From contig NZ_AUHN01000009.1 in NCBI RefSeq assembly GCF_000423205.1, forward strand, positions 62,001 through 126,000: a DNA stretch of 64,000 nucleotides, given 5' to 3'. The notes beneath the pieces are model-generated. The model saw only the letters and a list, made by a program, of their open reading frames with translations, searched no databases and was not told the origin of the DNA. This DNA comes from Jonesia quinghaiensis DSM 15701. Lineage in GTDB: Bacteria > Actinomycetota > Actinomycetes > Actinomycetales > Cellulomonadaceae. The position numbers and the translations under genes were made by a program. Of this stretch, positions 18,528 through 28,809 are shown piece after piece. Each line of letters starts with the position of its first letter. Positions within the stretch are counted from its first letter, which is position 1.

Positions 18528-19813
18528 TTGAGCAACCCTTCGTAATGGCGTTGTTGCAGTTGCGAGTCGATCTGTTTCACGGTTTCAAGACCGACACCAA
18601 CGATGATCAGAATAGAGGTTCCACCGAATGGTATGGAGTCGCCCACTCCCATAGCTATAAAGGTCACTGTAGGGACCAGGGCAACGAGTGCGAGGTAGAT
18701 GGAACCTGCGGATGTAATCCGGGTAATGACGTAATCCAAGTACTCTGCAGTAGGCCGACCGGCGCGAATGCCTGGAATGAACCCACCGTACTTCTTCATG
18801 TTGTCTGCAACTTCGTCCGGGTTAAACGTAATCGCCGTGTAGAAGAAGCAGAAGAAGATGATCATGATGACATAGAGCACGAGGTGGAGAGGTGCTGAAG
18901 GGGAAGCAACGTTACGTTGCACCCAAGCGACCCAGTCAGTGTCATACTCAGCAAACTGTGCGATCAACGAGGGCACAGCAAGAATTGATGATGCAAAGAT
19001 CACCGGGATAACACCGGCCATGTTGATCTTGATGGGGATGTATGTCGAAGAACCACCGTAGACCTTGCGACCAACCATGCGCTTCGCGTACTGAACAGGG
19101 ATGCGCCGCTGGGACTGCTCAACGAATACAACCAGAGCGATGACAAGCAACGCCACAGCAATCACAATTGCGAACTTACCGAATCCACCGGAGCCCTGAG
19201 TAATCGACCAGATGGCACCGGGGAAGGAAGCAGCGATGGAAATGAAGATCAGCATCGACATTCCGTTGCCGATACCGCGGTCAGTAATCTGCTCACCAAA
19301 CCACATCAATAGTGTGGCGCCAGCGGTCATCGTCAAAATGATGTAAAGCGACGTCATGATGCTGTCGTTAGGGATTGCATCACACCCGGGGATCAACTGG
19401 CCGGTACGTGCCAGGGTGACGTAGGTTGTCGCTTGCAGAAGCGCCAAGCCGATAGTCAGATAACGGGTGTATTGGGTCAGCTTCGCAGTACCCGTTTGGC
19501 CTTCTTTGTGAAGAGCTTCGAAGCGCGGGATGACCACGCGCAACAACTGCACGATAATGCTCGCGGTGATATAGGGCATGATGCCCAATGCGAAAATCGA
19601 GAGTTGCAGTAACGCTCCACCGCTGAACAGGTTTACGAGCCCCAACAGTGAGTTCGTTTCCTGATTAGCAAGACACGTTTGAATATTCGGGTATGAGACA
19701 CCAGGAGCCGGAACAAACGATCCGATCCGGTACAGCACAATAATTCCGATGGTGAACAGCAACTTGTGCCGAAGATCTGGCGTCCTGAACGCCCGAACGA
19801 ATCCGCCTAGCAC
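18524..19813 (-). CDS. secY: Protein translocase channel subunit SecY
   Basis: SecY forms the protein-conducting channel with SecE (encoded at 46906-47193) and SecG. The 429 residues give about ten membrane helices; recognisable segments are FTIGIIVLYRIGSFVPAPGV, GIMPYITASIIVQLL, GNGMSMLIF and the cytoplasmic loop QRRIPVQYAKRMVGRK. It belongs to the spc block, but a terminator follows rplO and a promoter can be read at 19948-19976, so secY-adk may be expressed separately. Confidence 0.98.
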   Translation of the reverse strand: MLGGFVRAFRTPDLRHKLLFTIGIIVLYRIGSFVPAPGVSYPNIQTCLANQETNSLLGLVNLFSGGALLQLSIFALGIMPYITASIIVQLLRVVIPRFEALHKEGQTGTAKLTQYTRYLTIGLALLQATTYVTLARTGQLIPGCDAIPNDSIMTSLYIILTMTAGATLLMWFGEQITDRGIGNGMSMLIFISIAASFPGAIWSITQGSGGFGKFAIVIAVALLVIALVVFVEQSQRRIPVQYAKRMVGRKVYGGSSTYIPIKINMAGVIPVIFASSILAVPSLIAQFAEYDTDWVAWVQRNVASPSAPLHLVLYVIMIIFFCFFYTAITFNPDEVADNMKKYGGFIPGIRAGRPTAEYLDYVITRITSAGSIYLALVALVPTVTFIAMGVGDSIPFGGTSILIIVGVGLETVKQIDSQLQQRHYEGLLK

Positions 19814-19927
19814 ATGGTCCTCCTGAGCCCTTGTCGCGGTGATTTCACCGCGATTGCGGCGTACTGCTAAGCCTTGGCCTGCAAATAATGGACTTCTTTA
19901 CGGCAGTTCCAAGGGAATAATGACAAT

Positions 19928-19945
19928 GTATCGATATAGCGATAC
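19928..19945. promoter_or_regulatory. Inverted repeat at the predicted secY transcription start
   Basis: GTATCG-ATATAG-CGATAC has perfect 6-bp arms and covers the expected start point of the secY promoter. It could be an operator, or form a hairpin at the very 5' end of the mRNA. Confidence 0.4.
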
Positions 19946-19947
19946 CG

Positions 19948-19976
19948 AAGATACCCTATACGCACATTGCCGTGAA
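19948..19976 (-). promoter_or_regulatory. Candidate secY-adk promoter
   Basis: On the minus strand TTCACG (19971-19976) and TATCTT (19948-19953) are separated by 17 nt. The transcript would start near 19941, leaving a leader of about 130 nt before secY. Confidence 0.5.
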
Positions 19977-20063
19977 CAAAAATCCACAGCTTGCACCACT
20001 TCTGCCCATAGACTGCGGCGTTGCATTCTGTGAGACACACATTCGTTACTGCTTGGAGACGAC

Positions 20064-20094
20064 GAAGGGCCGGCACAGTGTGTGCCGACCCTTC
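20064..20094 (-). terminator. rplO terminator hairpin
   Basis: A 14-bp stem with one G-T pair and a 3-nt loop lies 12 nt after the rplO stop. It separates rplO from secY. No T tract follows. Confidence 0.6.
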
Positions 20095-20106
20095 ACACTG
20101 AGTCAA

Positions 20107-20583
20107 TCAGTCAACTGAAACTGATCCACCAGCTGCTTGGATTTTCTCCTGAGCTGAAGCAGAAACAGCATCAACTGCTACCTCAAGCTTCACAGAGATC
20201 TCTCCGCCGCCGAGTACCTTGACGGGCTGGCCCTTACGGACGGCGCCCTTCGCTACGAGATCCTCGATTGTCACTGAGCCACCCTCTGGGTAGAGCTCGG
20301 CGAGCTTGTCAAGGTTCACAACTTGGAACTCAACACGGAACGGGTTGCGGAAGCCACGAAGTTTTGGCAAACGCATGTGCAGTGGCATTTGGCCACCTTC
20401 AAAGCGTGCTGGAACTTGGTAACGTGCCTTCGTACCCTTGGTACCACGACCTGCAGTCTTACCCTTTGACGCTTCACCACGACCTACACGGGTCTTCGCC
20501 TTTTTAGCACCAGGTGCTGGGCGAAGCTGGTGAAGTTTCAGAGGCTCAACAGCTGTCGTCTCTTCAGCCTTTTTATCGGCCAT
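20107..20583 (-). CDS. rplO: 50S ribosomal protein L15
   Basis: L15 is a late assembly protein of the large subunit. The 158-residue product has the glycine/lysine-rich [17 protein letters not shown] region, [15 protein letters not shown] and a C-terminal AGGSVSV. A short N-terminal extension ([14 protein letters not shown]) precedes the core. It starts 2 nt after rpmD. Confidence 0.97.
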   Translation of the reverse strand: MADKKAEETTAVEPLKLHQLRPAPGAKKAKTRVGRGEASKGKTAGRGTKGTKARYQVPARFEGGQMPLHMRLPKLRGFRNPFRVEFQVVNLDKLAELYPEGGSVTIEDLVAKGAVRKGQPVKVLGGGEISVKLEVAVDAVSASAQEKIQAAGGSVSVD

Positions 20584-20585
20584 GA

Positions 20586-20768
20586 TCAGTCAACCTCCTC
20601 AACCGTGACAAGGTGTGCCACGGTAGCGATCATGCCGCGAACCTCTGGGCGGTCTTCACGGACAGTGGACTGTCCGATCTTCTTCAACCCAAGGGTGCGC
20701 AACGTGTCGCGCTGGTTCTGCTTTCCACCGATGGTGGACTTGATCTGAGTAACCTTGAGCTTGGCCAT
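20586..20768 (-). CDS. rpmD: 50S ribosomal protein L30
   Basis: This small 60-residue L30 has the motif [19 protein letters not shown] and LGLKKIGQ. The start at 20768 overlaps the rpsE stop by one base; an ATG one codon earlier (20771) is equally possible and gives a 4-nt overlap. Confidence 0.97.
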   Translation of the reverse strand: MAKLKVTQIKSTIGGKQNQRDTLRTLGLKKIGQSTVREDRPEVRGMIATVAHLVTVEEVD

Positions 20769-21424
20769 CATGCACCTGCCTCTGCGGTTTTTGCAGCCAG
20801 TCCAGCAGCCTGTGCACGAAGCAGGGCCGCAGGGGCTACGTGATCAAGTGGAAGTCCACGACGAGCTGCGACCTCAGCTGGCTCTTCGAGCTGCTGGAGG
20901 GCGTCAACTGTTGCGTGAACGATGTTGATCGCATTTGAGGAACCAAGCGATTTCGACAGGATGTCGTGAACGCCTGCACACTCAAGTACTGCACGCACTG
21001 GACCACCGGCGATAACACCGGTACCTGGTGCTGCTGGACGGAGGAAGACAACACCAGCTGCCTTCTCGCCCTGCACTGGGTGTGTAATGGTTCCCTGGAT
21101 GCGTGGGACGCGGAAGAAGTTCTTCTTTGCCTCTTCAACACCCTTGGCGATTGCCGCGGGAACTTCCTTAGCCTTGCCGTAGCCAACGCCGACGGTACCG
21201 TCACCGTCTCCAACAACCACGAGTGCGGTGAAGGAGAAACGACGACCGCCCTTGACGACCTTAGCTACACGGTTGATGGTGACAACGCGCTCAACAAATG
21301 CGTTCTTCTCAGCTGCGTCACCACGACGACCGCCGCCTTCGCCGCGTCCGCGGCCACCACGTCGGTCATTCTGCTCATTGGCGCCACCCGTGGGTGCGCC
21401 GGAATTGCGCTGCCCTGCAGCCAT
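20768..21424 (-). CDS. rpsE: 30S ribosomal protein S5
   Basis: S5 is needed for decoding accuracy and 30S assembly. The 218-residue product has [40 protein letters not shown] and the [18 protein letters not shown] loop. The first 40 or so residues are a Gly/Arg-rich extension. ATG at 21424 is fixed by AAAGGA 7 nt upstream; the frame stays open much further without homology. Confidence 0.98.
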   Translation of the reverse strand: MAAGQRNSGAPTGGANEQNDRRGGRGRGEGGGRRGDAAEKNAFVERVVTINRVAKVVKGGRRFSFTALVVVGDGDGTVGVGYGKAKEVPAAIAKGVEEAKKNFFRVPRIQGTITHPVQGEKAAGVVFLRPAAPGTGVIAGGPVRAVLECAGVHDILSKSLGSSNAINIVHATVDALQQLEEPAEVAARRGLPLDHVAPAALLRAQAAGLAAKTAEAGA

Positions 21425-21458
21425 CAGAGTGTCCTTTGCTTTGAAACGATTGTGGAGA

Positions 21459-21830
21459 TCACAGTGACAGACCGCCTTCGCGGGCGCCATCTGCAACTGC
21501 AGCCACACGGCCGTGATACTTGTTTCCGCCACGGTCAAAGACAACAGTGTCAATTCCGGCAGCCTTCGCACGTTCAGCGATAAGCTCGCCAACCTTGCGG
21601 GACTTTGCGGTCTTGTCACCGTCAAACGACCGAAGGTCGCTTTCGAGCGTTGATGCGGAGGCAAGTGTCTTGCCTACAGTGTCATCGACAACCTGGGCCA
21701 CCATGTGGCGGGCTGAACGAGTAACAACGAGGCGTGGACGAGTAGCTGTTCCACGGATCTTCTTGCGAAGACGAACGTGGCGACGCTGTCGTGAGACAGA
21801 TTTGCCCTTTCCGAGAATCTTCAGAGCCAT
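21459..21830 (-). CDS. rplR: 50S ribosomal protein L18
   Basis: L18 binds 5S rRNA with L5 and L25. The 123 residues include [34 protein letters not shown] and [20 protein letters not shown]. It follows rplF by 2 nt. Confidence 0.98.
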   Translation of the reverse strand: MALKILGKGKSVSRQRRHVRLRKKIRGTATRPRLVVTRSARHMVAQVVDDTVGKTLASASTLESDLRSFDGDKTAKSRKVGELIAERAKAAGIDTVVFDRGGNKYHGRVAAVADGAREGGLSL

Positions 21831-21832
21831 GG

Positions 21833-22372
21833 TTACTTACCAGCCTTTCCAGCCTTGCGGCGGATGATCTCGCCGGCGTAGCGCACACCCTTGCCCTTGT
21901 ATGGCTCAGGCTTACGGATCTTGCGAATGTTCGCAGCGACCTCGCCCACCTGCTGCTTGTCAATTCCCGCCACCGAAAACTTGGTGGGAGCTTCAACAGC
22001 AAAGGTGATGCCTTCAGGTGCCGTGATAACCACAGGGTGTGAGAATCCGAGAGCGAACTCTAGGTCCTTCCCCTTGGCTGTCACACGGTAACCGGTGCCC
22101 ACGATCTCAAGCTTTTTCTCGTATCCGCTGGTTACACCGGTGATGATGTTAGCCAGGAGGGTACGGGTGAGGCCGTGGAGCGCACGTGATTCACGCTCGT
22201 CATTCGGACGGGTCACTACGAGAGTGTCGTCCTCGCCACGAGAAACCTCGATGGGGGCGGGGATTACGTGCTCGAGTGTTCCTTTGGACCCCTTGATTGT
22301 GACAAGGTTTCCGCTAATAGTTACATCCACACCAGCTGGGACCGGAATGGGAAGCTTACCGATACGTGACAT
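21833..22372 (-). CDS. rplF: 50S ribosomal protein L6
   Basis: L6 lies near the factor-binding site of the large subunit. The 179-residue product starts [17 protein letters not shown] and ends with the family signature [20 protein letters not shown] followed by a short lysine tail. Confidence 0.98.
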   Translation of the reverse strand: MSRIGKLPIPVPAGVDVTISGNLVTIKGSKGTLEHVIPAPIEVSRGEDDTLVVTRPNDERESRALHGLTRTLLANIITGVTSGYEKKLEIVGTGYRVTAKGKDLEFALGFSHPVVITAPEGITFAVEAPTKFSVAGIDKQQVGEVAANIRKIRKPEPYKGKGVRYAGEIIRRKAGKAGK

Positions 22373-22393
22373 GTGTATCCTTCTCCTTTCCGA

Positions 22394-22792
22394 TTACCAG
22401 ACGTAGGCGAGGACTTCCCCACCTACGCCCTTCTGTGCTGCCTGCTTGTCAGTGAGGAGGCCTGATGATGTGGACAAAATTGCCACACCAAGACCGCCGC
22501 GGACCTTTGGCAAGTTGGTGGACTTTGCGTATACACGAAGACCTGGCTTCGAGATACGACGTACGCCTGCAAGCGCACGTTCGCGTGTCTGGGCGTACTT
22601 CAACTCGATGACGAGGCTCTTGCCCACGCGGGCGTCCTCAATCTTCCAGTCAGTGATGTAGCCTTCGGCTTTGAGAATTGCCGCGATGTTCGACTTCAAC
22701 TTCGATGACGGCATGGTTACCGTCTCGTGGAAAGCCGAGTTCGCGTTTCGCAGACGTGTCAACATGTCTGCGATCGGGTCGGTCATAGTCAT
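22394..22792 (-). CDS. rpsH: 30S ribosomal protein S8
   Basis: S8 binds helix 21 of 16S rRNA and in some bacteria represses the spc operon. The 132-residue product has [16 protein letters not shown] and the C-terminal [20 protein letters not shown]. It lies between rpsZ and rplF as usual. Confidence 0.98.
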   Translation of the reverse strand: MTMTDPIADMLTRLRNANSAFHETVTMPSSKLKSNIAAILKAEGYITDWKIEDARVGKSLVIELKYAQTRERALAGVRRISKPGLRVYAKSTNLPKVRGGLGVAILSTSSGLLTDKQAAQKGVGGEVLAYVW

Positions 22793-22869
22793 TGGGCTTC
22801 TGCCCTTCCTCGTCGGGGTATCCAGTCCTGCCGTATCAGTGCACGACTGCCGGACCTACGACGTAGTTG

Positions 22870-23055
22870 TTACCAGCTGCTCTTCGTGACGCCGGGAAGC
22901 TCGCCGCGGTGTGCCATTTCACGAAGGCAGATACGGCAGAGTCCGAACTTGCGGTATACAGCGTGCGGACGACCGCAACGCTGGCACCGAGTGTAAGCGC
23001 GAACCGCGAACTTAGGCTTTGCGGCTGCCTTGTTAACCAGGGCCTTCTTCGCCAT
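22870..23055 (-). CDS. rpsZ: 30S ribosomal protein S14, zinc-binding type Z
   Basis: The 61-residue short S14 carries two Cys-x2-Cys pairs (CQRC and CRIC) that bind zinc. ATG at 23055 gives [10 protein letters not shown] and lies 1 nt after the rplE stop. This is the housekeeping form normally found in the actinobacterial spc operon. Confidence 0.97.
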   Translation of the reverse strand: MAKKALVNKAAAKPKFAVRAYTRCQRCGRPHAVYRKFGLCRICLREMAHRGELPGVTKSSW

Positions 23056-23056
23056 G

Positions 23057-23620
23057 TCAGTTCTCCTTGAACGGGAAGCCGAGACGCTTGAGGAGCGAAC
23101 GCCCCTCGTCATCGGTCTTTGCGGTGGTGACAAAAGTGATGTCCATGCCGCGAACCCGATCAATGGAGTCTGGGTCGATCTCGTGGAACATCGATTGTTC
23201 GGTCAGACCGAACGTGTAGTTACCGTTGCCGTCAAACTGCTTTGGAGAAAGACCGCGGAAGTCACGAATACGTGGCAATGCCATCGACAGCAAACGGTCG
23301 GTGAATTCCCACATACGGTCACCACGGAGCGTCACGTGGGCGCCAATTGGCATTCCCTCGCGGAGCTTGAACTGAGCGATGGACTTGCGTGCTCGGTTCA
23401 CCTGTGGCTTTTGACCAGTGATGAGAGTGAGGTCGCGAATAGCGCCCTCGATCAGCTTAGAATCCTTCGCTGCATCACCGACACCCATGTTGACAACGAC
23501 CTTTACCAGGCCCGCCACTTGGTTAATGTTCTCGTGCTTGAATTCCTCGTGGAGCGCTGTACGAATTTCTTCGTTGTAGCGAACCTTCAGACGAGGCTGA
23601 GTTTTAGTCTCGGTGCTCAT
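23057..23620 (-). CDS. rplE: 50S ribosomal protein L5
   Basis: L5 links 5S rRNA to the large subunit and touches S13 and tRNA. The 187-residue product includes [36 protein letters not shown] and the C-terminal [19 protein letters not shown]. It overlaps the rplX stop by one base. Confidence 0.98.
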   Translation of the reverse strand: MSTETKTQPRLKVRYNEEIRTALHEEFKHENINQVAGLVKVVVNMGVGDAAKDSKLIEGAIRDLTLITGQKPQVNRARKSIAQFKLREGMPIGAHVTLRGDRMWEFTDRLLSMALPRIRDFRGLSPKQFDGNGNYTFGLTEQSMFHEIDPDSIDRVRGMDITFVTTAKTDDEGRSLLKRLGFPFKEN

Positions 23621-23970
23621 CAGATGTCCTTCTCTGCATCGCCGTGGCCACGGGTCACGCGAACGCGTGCAACGCGGGTGCGACCATCACGCTCGACCTC
23701 TTCGAGGCGGGCGCCTAGACGCTTTCCACGCTTAGTCTCGGCATCGTAGTACTGCACGTTGGAGATGTGGATAGGGGCCTCTACGACCTCGATCCCTCCT
23801 GTGCGGGTCCCACGTGCTGTTTGACCAGGCTTCACGTGCTTGGTTGCACGACGTACACCTTCAACGATCACGCGGTCTTGCTCGCGAAGCACTTCGAGGA
23901 CACGGCCAGTCTTGCCCTTGTCCTTACCAGCGATAACGAGGACTGTGTCACCCTTTTTAATATTCGCCAT
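23620..23970 (-). CDS. rplX: 50S ribosomal protein L24
   Basis: L24 starts large-subunit assembly and lies near the peptide exit. The 116 residues contain the KOW motif [19 protein letters not shown] and a central [15 protein letters not shown]. It starts 2 nt after the rplN stop. Confidence 0.98.
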   Translation of the reverse strand: MANIKKGDTVLVIAGKDKGKTGRVLEVLREQDRVIVEGVRRATKHVKPGQTARGTRTGGIEVVEAPIHISNVQYYDAETKRGKRLGARLEEVERDGRTRVARVRVTRGHGDAEKDI

Positions 23971-23972
23971 GG

Positions 23973-24341
23973 TCAGAGCACCTCCGGAGCCAACGAGATG
24001 ATCTTCATGAATCGCTTGTCACGCAACTCACGTCCAACGGGGCCGAAGATACGAGTTCCACGGGGCTCACCGTCGTTCTTGAGAATCACCGCTGCGTTCT
24101 CATCAAACTTGATGTAGGAACCGTCGGGACGACGACGTTCCTTCGACGTGCGGACGATGACTGCCTTGACGACATCGCCCTTCTTGACGTTTCCGCCAGG
24201 GATTGCATCCTTGACGGTGGCAACAATAGTGTCGCCAATACCGGCGTAGCGACGGCCCGAGCCACCGAGAACACGAATGCAAAGGATTTCCTTAGCCCCC
24301 GTGTTGTCAGCAACGCGAAGTCGCGACTCCTGCTGGATCAT
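23973..24341 (-). CDS. rplN: 50S ribosomal protein L14
   Basis: L14 forms bridges to 16S rRNA. The 122-residue product starts [18 protein letters not shown] and has [20 protein letters not shown] and [16 protein letters not shown]. It is first in the spc block, 135 nt after rpsQ and beyond a hairpin. Confidence 0.98.
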   Translation of the reverse strand: MIQQESRLRVADNTGAKEILCIRVLGGSGRRYAGIGDTIVATVKDAIPGGNVKKGDVVKAVIVRTSKERRRPDGSYIKFDENAAVILKNDGEPRGTRIFGPVGRELRDKRFMKIISLAPEVL

Positions 24342-24431
24342 GTAATGAACTCCTGTCGTCGAGCTGGTTCTCGCGGGTGCGAGCCTTGCCGAACGGATAA
24401 ATTTCTGAAGAAGGTTTTGCAGACACCCCAG

Positions 24432-24464
24432 TGGGGCGGAACCGTAAACACGGTCCGCCCCACG
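24432..24464 (-). terminator. Terminator hairpin between the S10 and spc blocks
   Basis: A 14-bp stem with one bulged base and an AAAC-type loop begins 13 nt after the rpsQ stop, exactly where the S10 and spc operons divide in other bacteria. Without a strong T tract it may only attenuate. Confidence 0.6.
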
Positions 24465-24476
24465 GAGCCAGACTGC

Positions 24477-24749
24477 TTACTTAGCCTTCTCGAGGATCTC
24501 CACCAGGCGCCACCGCTTTGTTGCGGACAGCGGGCGGGTCTCCATGATAAGGACCAGGTCGCCAATTCCAGCGGTGTTCTGCTCATCGTGAGCCTTCACC
24601 TTACTGGTCCTGCGCATAACCTTACCGTAAAGCGGGTGCTTTACGCGATCCTCTACCTCGACAACGATGGTCTTTTCCATCTTGTCACTCACAACGTACC
24701 CACGACGCGTCTTGCGCTGAGGGCGTTCTGCGACTACGTTCTCGCTCAT
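24477..24749 (-). CDS. rpsQ: 30S ribosomal protein S17
   Basis: S17 is a primary 16S rRNA binder. The 90-residue product has [20 protein letters not shown] and the OB-fold loop [20 protein letters not shown]. It is last in the S10 block, 7 nt after rpmC. Confidence 0.98.
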   Translation of the reverse strand: MSENVVAERPQRKTRRGYVVSDKMEKTIVVEVEDRVKHPLYGKVMRRTSKVKAHDEQNTAGIGDLVLIMETRPLSATKRWRLVEILEKAK

Positions 24750-24756
24750 TTCAGCC

Positions 24757-24996
24757 TCACTCGCTCACGCTTGGTGCAGTACGGATGCCGAGCTCACGCT
24801 CGCGAAGGATCGTATAGATCCTTGCGATGTCTCGGCGCACAGCCTTCAACCGGCCGTGCGTCTCGAGCTGACCGGAAGCCGCCTGGAAACGAAGGTTGAA
24901 GAGTTCCTTCTTCGCCTTCTCCAGTTCGGCAACCAGTGCAGCGTCGTCAAGAAGGTCGAGCTGCTTGGGCTCAAGGCCCTTTGTTCCAACAGCCAT
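24757..24996 (-). CDS. rpmC: 50S ribosomal protein L29
   Basis: L29 lies at the peptide exit next to L23. The 79-residue helical hairpin has [20 protein letters not shown] and [17 protein letters not shown]. Its ATG overlaps the rplP stop by one base (TGATG), which suggests coupled translation. Confidence 0.97.
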   Translation of the reverse strand: MAVGTKGLEPKQLDLLDDAALVAELEKAKKELFNLRFQAASGQLETHGRLKAVRRDIARIYTILRERELGIRTAPSVSE

Positions 24997-25415
24997 CAGT
25001 TAGCACCTCCTTCACGCACCACGAAACGGCACTTCATTGGGAGCTTGTGCATCGCGCGGCGCATTGCCTCGCGTGCGAGTGGCTCTGGGACGCCGGCAAG
25101 TTCAAAAATGATCTTGCCTGGCTTGACGTTTGCGACCCACCACTCAGGTGAACCCTTACCGGAACCCATGCGGGTTTCGGCTGGCTTCTTGGTGAGGGGG
25201 CGGTCTGGGTAAATGTTGATCCAGACCTTACCGCCACGCTTGATGTGACGAGTCATCGCGATACGTGCAGCTTCGATCTGACGGTTGGTAACGTATGCAG
25301 GCGTGAGAGCCTGAATGCCGTATTCACCAAATGTCACAACGTTTCCACCCTTTGATGCTCCCGTACGGGATGGGTGGTGCTGCTTACGGTGCTTGAGCCT
25401 GCGCGGGATAAGCAT
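24996..25415 (-). CDS. rplP: 50S ribosomal protein L16
   Basis: L16 helps shape the A site. The 139-residue product starts [19 protein letters not shown] and contains [20 protein letters not shown] and [16 protein letters not shown] at 25415 lies 4 nt after the rpsC stop; the frame stays open upstream but only as a shadow of rpsC. Confidence 0.98.
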   Translation of the reverse strand: MLIPRRLKHRKQHHPSRTGASKGGNVVTFGEYGIQALTPAYVTNRQIEAARIAMTRHIKRGGKVWINIYPDRPLTKKPAETRMGSGKGSPEWWVANVKPGKIIFELAGVPEPLAREAMRRAMHKLPMKCRFVVREGGAN

Positions 25416-25419
25416 TCGC

Positions 25420-26238
25420 TCAGGCCTCCGTTCCGGTCTCAGCGGCTGGTGCCTTAGCCTCAGCCGATGGCGCCTCAGCTGCAGGTGCTGCATTGCTGTT
25501 GCGCTCGTTGTTACGACGGCCACCACGTGCTGGGCGTTCGCCACCACGACCACGTCCAGCGCGAGGAGCCTGTGTGGCCTGCTGCGCGTTGAACTCTTTC
25601 TCAGTCATGTCACCCTTGTAGATCCACACCTTAACTCCGATGCGGCCAAAGGTTGTGCGAGCCTCAAAGAAGCCGTAGTCGATGTTCGCGCGGAGCGTGT
25701 GCAGAGGCACTCGACCTTCGCGGTAGAACTCCGAACGGCTCATTTCAGCGCCACCAAGACGACCAGAGCACTGGACACGGATGCCCTTTGCGCCAGCGCG
25801 GAGCGCTGACTGCATGCCCTTACGCATTGCGCGGCGGAATGAAACACGTGATGCGAGCTGCTCAGCGATGCCTTGGGCAACGAGCTGAGCCTCGATCTCT
25901 GCGTTCTTTACCTCGAGGATGTTGAGCTGAACCTGCTTCCCGGTGAGCTTTTCGAGCTCGCCTCGGATACGGTCAGCTTCTGCTCCACGCCGTCCGATAA
26001 CAATCCCCGGACGTGCTGTGTGGATGTCCACGCGAACTCGGTCGCGTGTGCGCTCGATCTCGACCTTTGCAATACCAGCACGCTCAAGGCCTTCGCTCAT
26101 GAGCTTACGGATTGCGACGTCCTCGCGGACGTAGTCGCGGTATCGCTGACCAGGCTTAGTGCTGTCAGCGAACCAACGCGAGCGGTGGTCAGTAGTGATT
26201 CCGAGTCGGTACCCGTGCGGGTGAACCTTCTGTCCCAC
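25420..26238 (-). CDS. rpsC: 30S ribosomal protein S3
   Basis: S3 sits at the mRNA entry and has helicase activity with S4 and S5. The 272-residue product has [20 protein letters not shown], the KH-domain loop [19 protein letters not shown] and [20 protein letters not shown]. The last 50 or so residues are a low-complexity Arg/Gly then Ala/Glu tail seen in actinobacterial S3. It overlaps the rplV stop by one base. Confidence 0.98.
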   Translation of the reverse strand: MGQKVHPHGYRLGITTDHRSRWFADSTKPGQRYRDYVREDVAIRKLMSEGLERAGIAKVEIERTRDRVRVDIHTARPGIVIGRRGAEADRIRGELEKLTGKQVQLNILEVKNAEIEAQLVAQGIAEQLASRVSFRRAMRKGMQSALRAGAKGIRVQCSGRLGGAEMSRSEFYREGRVPLHTLRANIDYGFFEARTTFGRIGVKVWIYKGDMTEKEFNAQQATQAPRAGRGRGGERPARGGRRNNERNSNAAPAAEAPSAEAKAPAAETGTEA

Positions 26239-26606
26239 TATCGGGCCCCTTCCTTGTCGTCAATCGGAGCCACAACCACAGTGATGTGGCTGGTCCGCTT
26301 GAGGATCTGGCTAGCACGACCCTGAGCACGTGGGCGGAAACGCTTGAGGGTTGGTCCCTCATCCACCAGCGCAGTCTTGATGACGAGTCGAGACTCATCA
26401 AAGGCTACGTTGTCACGGTCGGCAATTACCCGTGCGTTCGCGATTGCGCTCTGCACGACCTTGAGTACCGGCTCACTTGCTGCCTGAGGGGCAAACTTGA
26501 GCACGGCTACGGCCTCTGTGGCCTGCTTGCCACGGATAAGATCCACGACGCGACGGGCCTTTCGGGGCGTGACACGGATGAACCGCGCCTTCGCCATGGC
26601 TTCCAT
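26238..26606 (-). CDS. rplV: 50S ribosomal protein L22
   Basis: L22 lines the peptide exit tunnel and is a site of macrolide-resistance mutations. The product has [20 protein letters not shown] and a C-terminal [23 protein letters not shown] at 26606 (MEAMAKARF, 122 residues) is preferred because AGGA lies 5 nt upstream; a start at 26633 has no ribosome binding site. Confidence 0.96.
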   Translation of the reverse strand: MEAMAKARFIRVTPRKARRVVDLIRGKQATEAVAVLKFAPQAASEPVLKVVQSAIANARVIADRDNVAFDESRLVIKTALVDEGPTLKRFRPRAQGRASQILKRTSHITVVVAPIDDKEGAR

Positions 26607-26654
26607 TGCTGTCCTGCCTTCTTGGTTCGTCATGACCATAACCACTGACTTTCG

Positions 26655-26936
26655 TCAGCGGCGACGGCCCTTCTTGTCGTCCTTAACGTGGCCGCGGAAC
26701 GTACGGGTAGGCGCAAACTCACCGAGCTTGTGTCCAACCATCGCTTCGGTAACAAACACGGGAACGTGCTTGCGACCGTCGTGCACGGCAAATGTGTGAC
26801 CGAGGAAGTCGGGGGTGATAACCGACCGACGTGACCAGGTCTTGATGACGTTGTGGGTGCCAGCTTCGTTCTGTGCGTCAACCTTCTTTTGAAGGTGGCC
26901 GTCAACGAAAGGACCCTTTTTCAAGCTACGTGGCAT
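26655..26936 (-). CDS. rpsS: 30S ribosomal protein S19
   Basis: S19 of the 30S head. The 93-residue product starts [20 protein letters not shown] and has [20 protein letters not shown] and [18 protein letters not shown]. It starts 14 nt after the rplB stop. Confidence 0.98.
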   Translation of the reverse strand: MPRSLKKGPFVDGHLQKKVDAQNEAGTHNVIKTWSRRSVITPDFLGHTFAVHDGRKHVPVFVTEAMVGHKLGEFAPTRTFRGHVKDDKKGRRR

Positions 26937-26950
26937 TGTTCAGGCTCCTA

Positions 26951-27787
26951 TCAGCGCTTCTTGCCGGTGCGGCGACGACGAACGATGAGTTTGTCGCTTG
27001 GCTTGTTCGAACGGCGCGTACGGCCCTCCGCTTGACCCCAAGGCGAGACTGGGTGGCGACCACCGGATGTCTTACCTTCACCACCACCGTGTGGGTGATC
27101 GATGGGGTTCATTGCGACACCACGGACAGTTGGGCGAACGCCCTTCCACCGCATACGGCCGGCCTTACCCCAGTTGATGTTCGATTGTTCGGCGTTGCCG
27201 ACCTCACCGACGGTTGCACGGCAACGAGCGTCAACGTTGCGGATCTCACCAGAAGGCATACGCAGCTGGGCGTATGGTCCGTCTTTAGCGACCAACTGAA
27301 CCGAGACACCAGCGGAACGCGCGATCTTTGCGCCGCCACCTGGGCGAAGCTCGATTGCGTGAATCACTGTACCGGTGGGGATGTTACGAAGCGGGAGGTT
27401 ATTGCCAGGCTTAATGTCCGAATTCGGACCAGCCTCAACAAAGTCGCCCTGCTTCAGTTTGTTTGGCGCAATAATGTAACGCTTCTCGCCATCTGCATAG
27501 TGCAGGAGGGCAATACGAGCGGTACGGTTTGGGTCGTACTCAATGTGAGCGACCTTGGCTGGAATGCCATCTTTGTCGTGACGACGGAAGTCGATCACTC
27601 GGTAAGCCCGCTTGTGTCCACCACCCTTGTGACGCGTGGTGATACGACCGGAGTTGTTGCGTCCACCTGTCTTGGTAAGTGGACGGACCAGTGACTTCTC
27701 CGGCTGCGAGCGCGTGATCTCGACAAAGTCGGCAACGCTGGCGCCACGGCGGCCTGGCGTCGTCGGCTTGTACTTACGGATTCCCAT
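26951..27787 (-). CDS. rplB: 50S ribosomal protein L2
   Basis: L2 is needed for subunit association and supports the peptidyl transferase centre. The 278 residues are full length, with [20 protein letters not shown], the [20 protein letters not shown] signature and a C-terminal [13 protein letters not shown]. Confidence 0.98.
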   Translation of the reverse strand: MGIRKYKPTTPGRRGASVADFVEITRSQPEKSLVRPLTKTGGRNNSGRITTRHKGGGHKRAYRVIDFRRHDKDGIPAKVAHIEYDPNRTARIALLHYADGEKRYIIAPNKLKQGDFVEAGPNSDIKPGNNLPLRNIPTGTVIHAIELRPGGGAKIARSAGVSVQLVAKDGPYAQLRMPSGEIRNVDARCRATVGEVGNAEQSNINWGKAGRMRWKGVRPTVRGVAMNPIDHPHGGGEGKTSGGRHPVSPWGQAEGRTRRSNKPSDKLIVRRRRTGKKR

Positions 27788-27819
27788 GGGGATCTATCCT
27801 AATCTGCTCTCGAACGGTA

Positions 27820-28122
27820 TCAGCTAGCCGCTCCACCGAACACGTCGATCTGTCCCTCACGAAGAGTAACGATCGCGCGCTTGGTGTTTTTGCGCTTGCC
27901 AATTCCGAAACGGGTCCGACGGGTCTTACCCTGACGGTTGATGGTGTTGACGGAGTCGACCTTGACGCCGAAGATTTTCTCTACGGCAATCTTGATCTCA
28001 GTCTTGTTTGCGTCTGGTTTAACGAGGAAGGTGTATTTGCCTTCTTCAAAACCGACATAGCTCTTCTCCGTGAGGACTGGAGCAACAATGATGTCGCGTG
28101 GGTCCTTCTGTGGCTTTGTCAC
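27820..28122 (-). CDS. rplW: 50S ribosomal protein L23
   Basis: L23 at the tunnel exit is the dock for trigger factor and SRP. The 100-residue product has [20 protein letters not shown] and [18 protein letters not shown]. Its start overlaps the rplD stop by 4 nt. Confidence 0.98.
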   Translation of the reverse strand: MTKPQKDPRDIIVAPVLTEKSYVGFEEGKYTFLVKPDANKTEIKIAVEKIFGVKVDSVNTINRQGKTRRTRFGIGKRKNTKRAIVTLREGQIDVFGGAAS

Positions 28123-28805
28123 TGGGCGTTCTCCTCGGTGGTCTCGGTGGACTTGCGTCCAGCCAGGAAGCCGTCAAGAGCCGCTTTGGTGAAGACAATG
28201 TCATCAGACAGAAGAACGTCGTAGGTGTTGAGCTGGTCAGCTGCGAGCAGTTGAACAGACAAGACGTTACGCAGCGACTTGAGTGCGATCTCATCGTTGC
28301 GGTCGTGAATAACGAGGATGTGCTTCACGTCGCCAAGGTTTTCCTTGCTCAAGGGCAGTGAGGCAAGTGCCTTCAAAGCCTGCTTGGTCGAGGGAGCCTC
28401 GGTGATGCCAAAGCTGTCAATTACGTGAACACGACCAGCGCGTGCACGGTCTGACAGAGCGCTGCGCAGAGCGGCGGCCTTCATCTTCTTGGGGGTGCGC
28501 TGTGCGTAATCGCGTGGCTGTGGGCCGTGTACGACTCCACCACCGGCGAACTGCGGAGCACGGGTTGAACCCTGACGGGCGCGACCTGTTCCCTTTTGCT
28601 TGTAAGGCTTGCGTCCACCACCGGAAACTTCACCACGAGTCTTAGTCGAGTGAGTTCCCTGACGGGCAGCTGCACGCTGAGCCACGACAACCTGGTGGAT
28701 GAGTGGCACGTTCAGTGCAACATCGAAAACCTCACCAGGAAGTTCAGCGGCACCGGTCTTCTGTCCTGTTGCGTCGATGATGTCGACAGTCAGGTTTTCC
28801 GCCAT
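28119..28805 (-). CDS. rplD: 50S ribosomal protein L4
   Basis: L4 has a globular domain and a loop reaching into the exit tunnel; in enterobacteria it regulates the S10 operon. The 228-residue product has [20 protein letters not shown] and [20 protein letters not shown]. It begins 4 nt after rplC. Confidence 0.98.
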   Translation of the reverse strand: MAENLTVDIIDATGQKTGAAELPGEVFDVALNVPLIHQVVVAQRAAARQGTHSTKTRGEVSGGGRKPYKQKGTGRARQGSTRAPQFAGGGVVHGPQPRDYAQRTPKKMKAAALRSALSDRARAGRVHVIDSFGITEAPSTKQALKALASLPLSKENLGDVKHILVIHDRNDEIALKSLRNVLSVQLLAADQLNTYDVLLSDDIVFTKAALDGFLAGRKSTETTEENAQ

Positions 28806-28809
28806 GGTG

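Noticed and set aside
20966..21583. A 205-residue plus-strand open frame across rpsE and rplR
   Set aside because: It is antisense to two certain ribosomal genes and reads as their codon shadow.
26873..27694. A 273-residue plus-strand open frame antisense to rplB
   Set aside because: Its length comes from codon bias of rplB; no recognisable domains.
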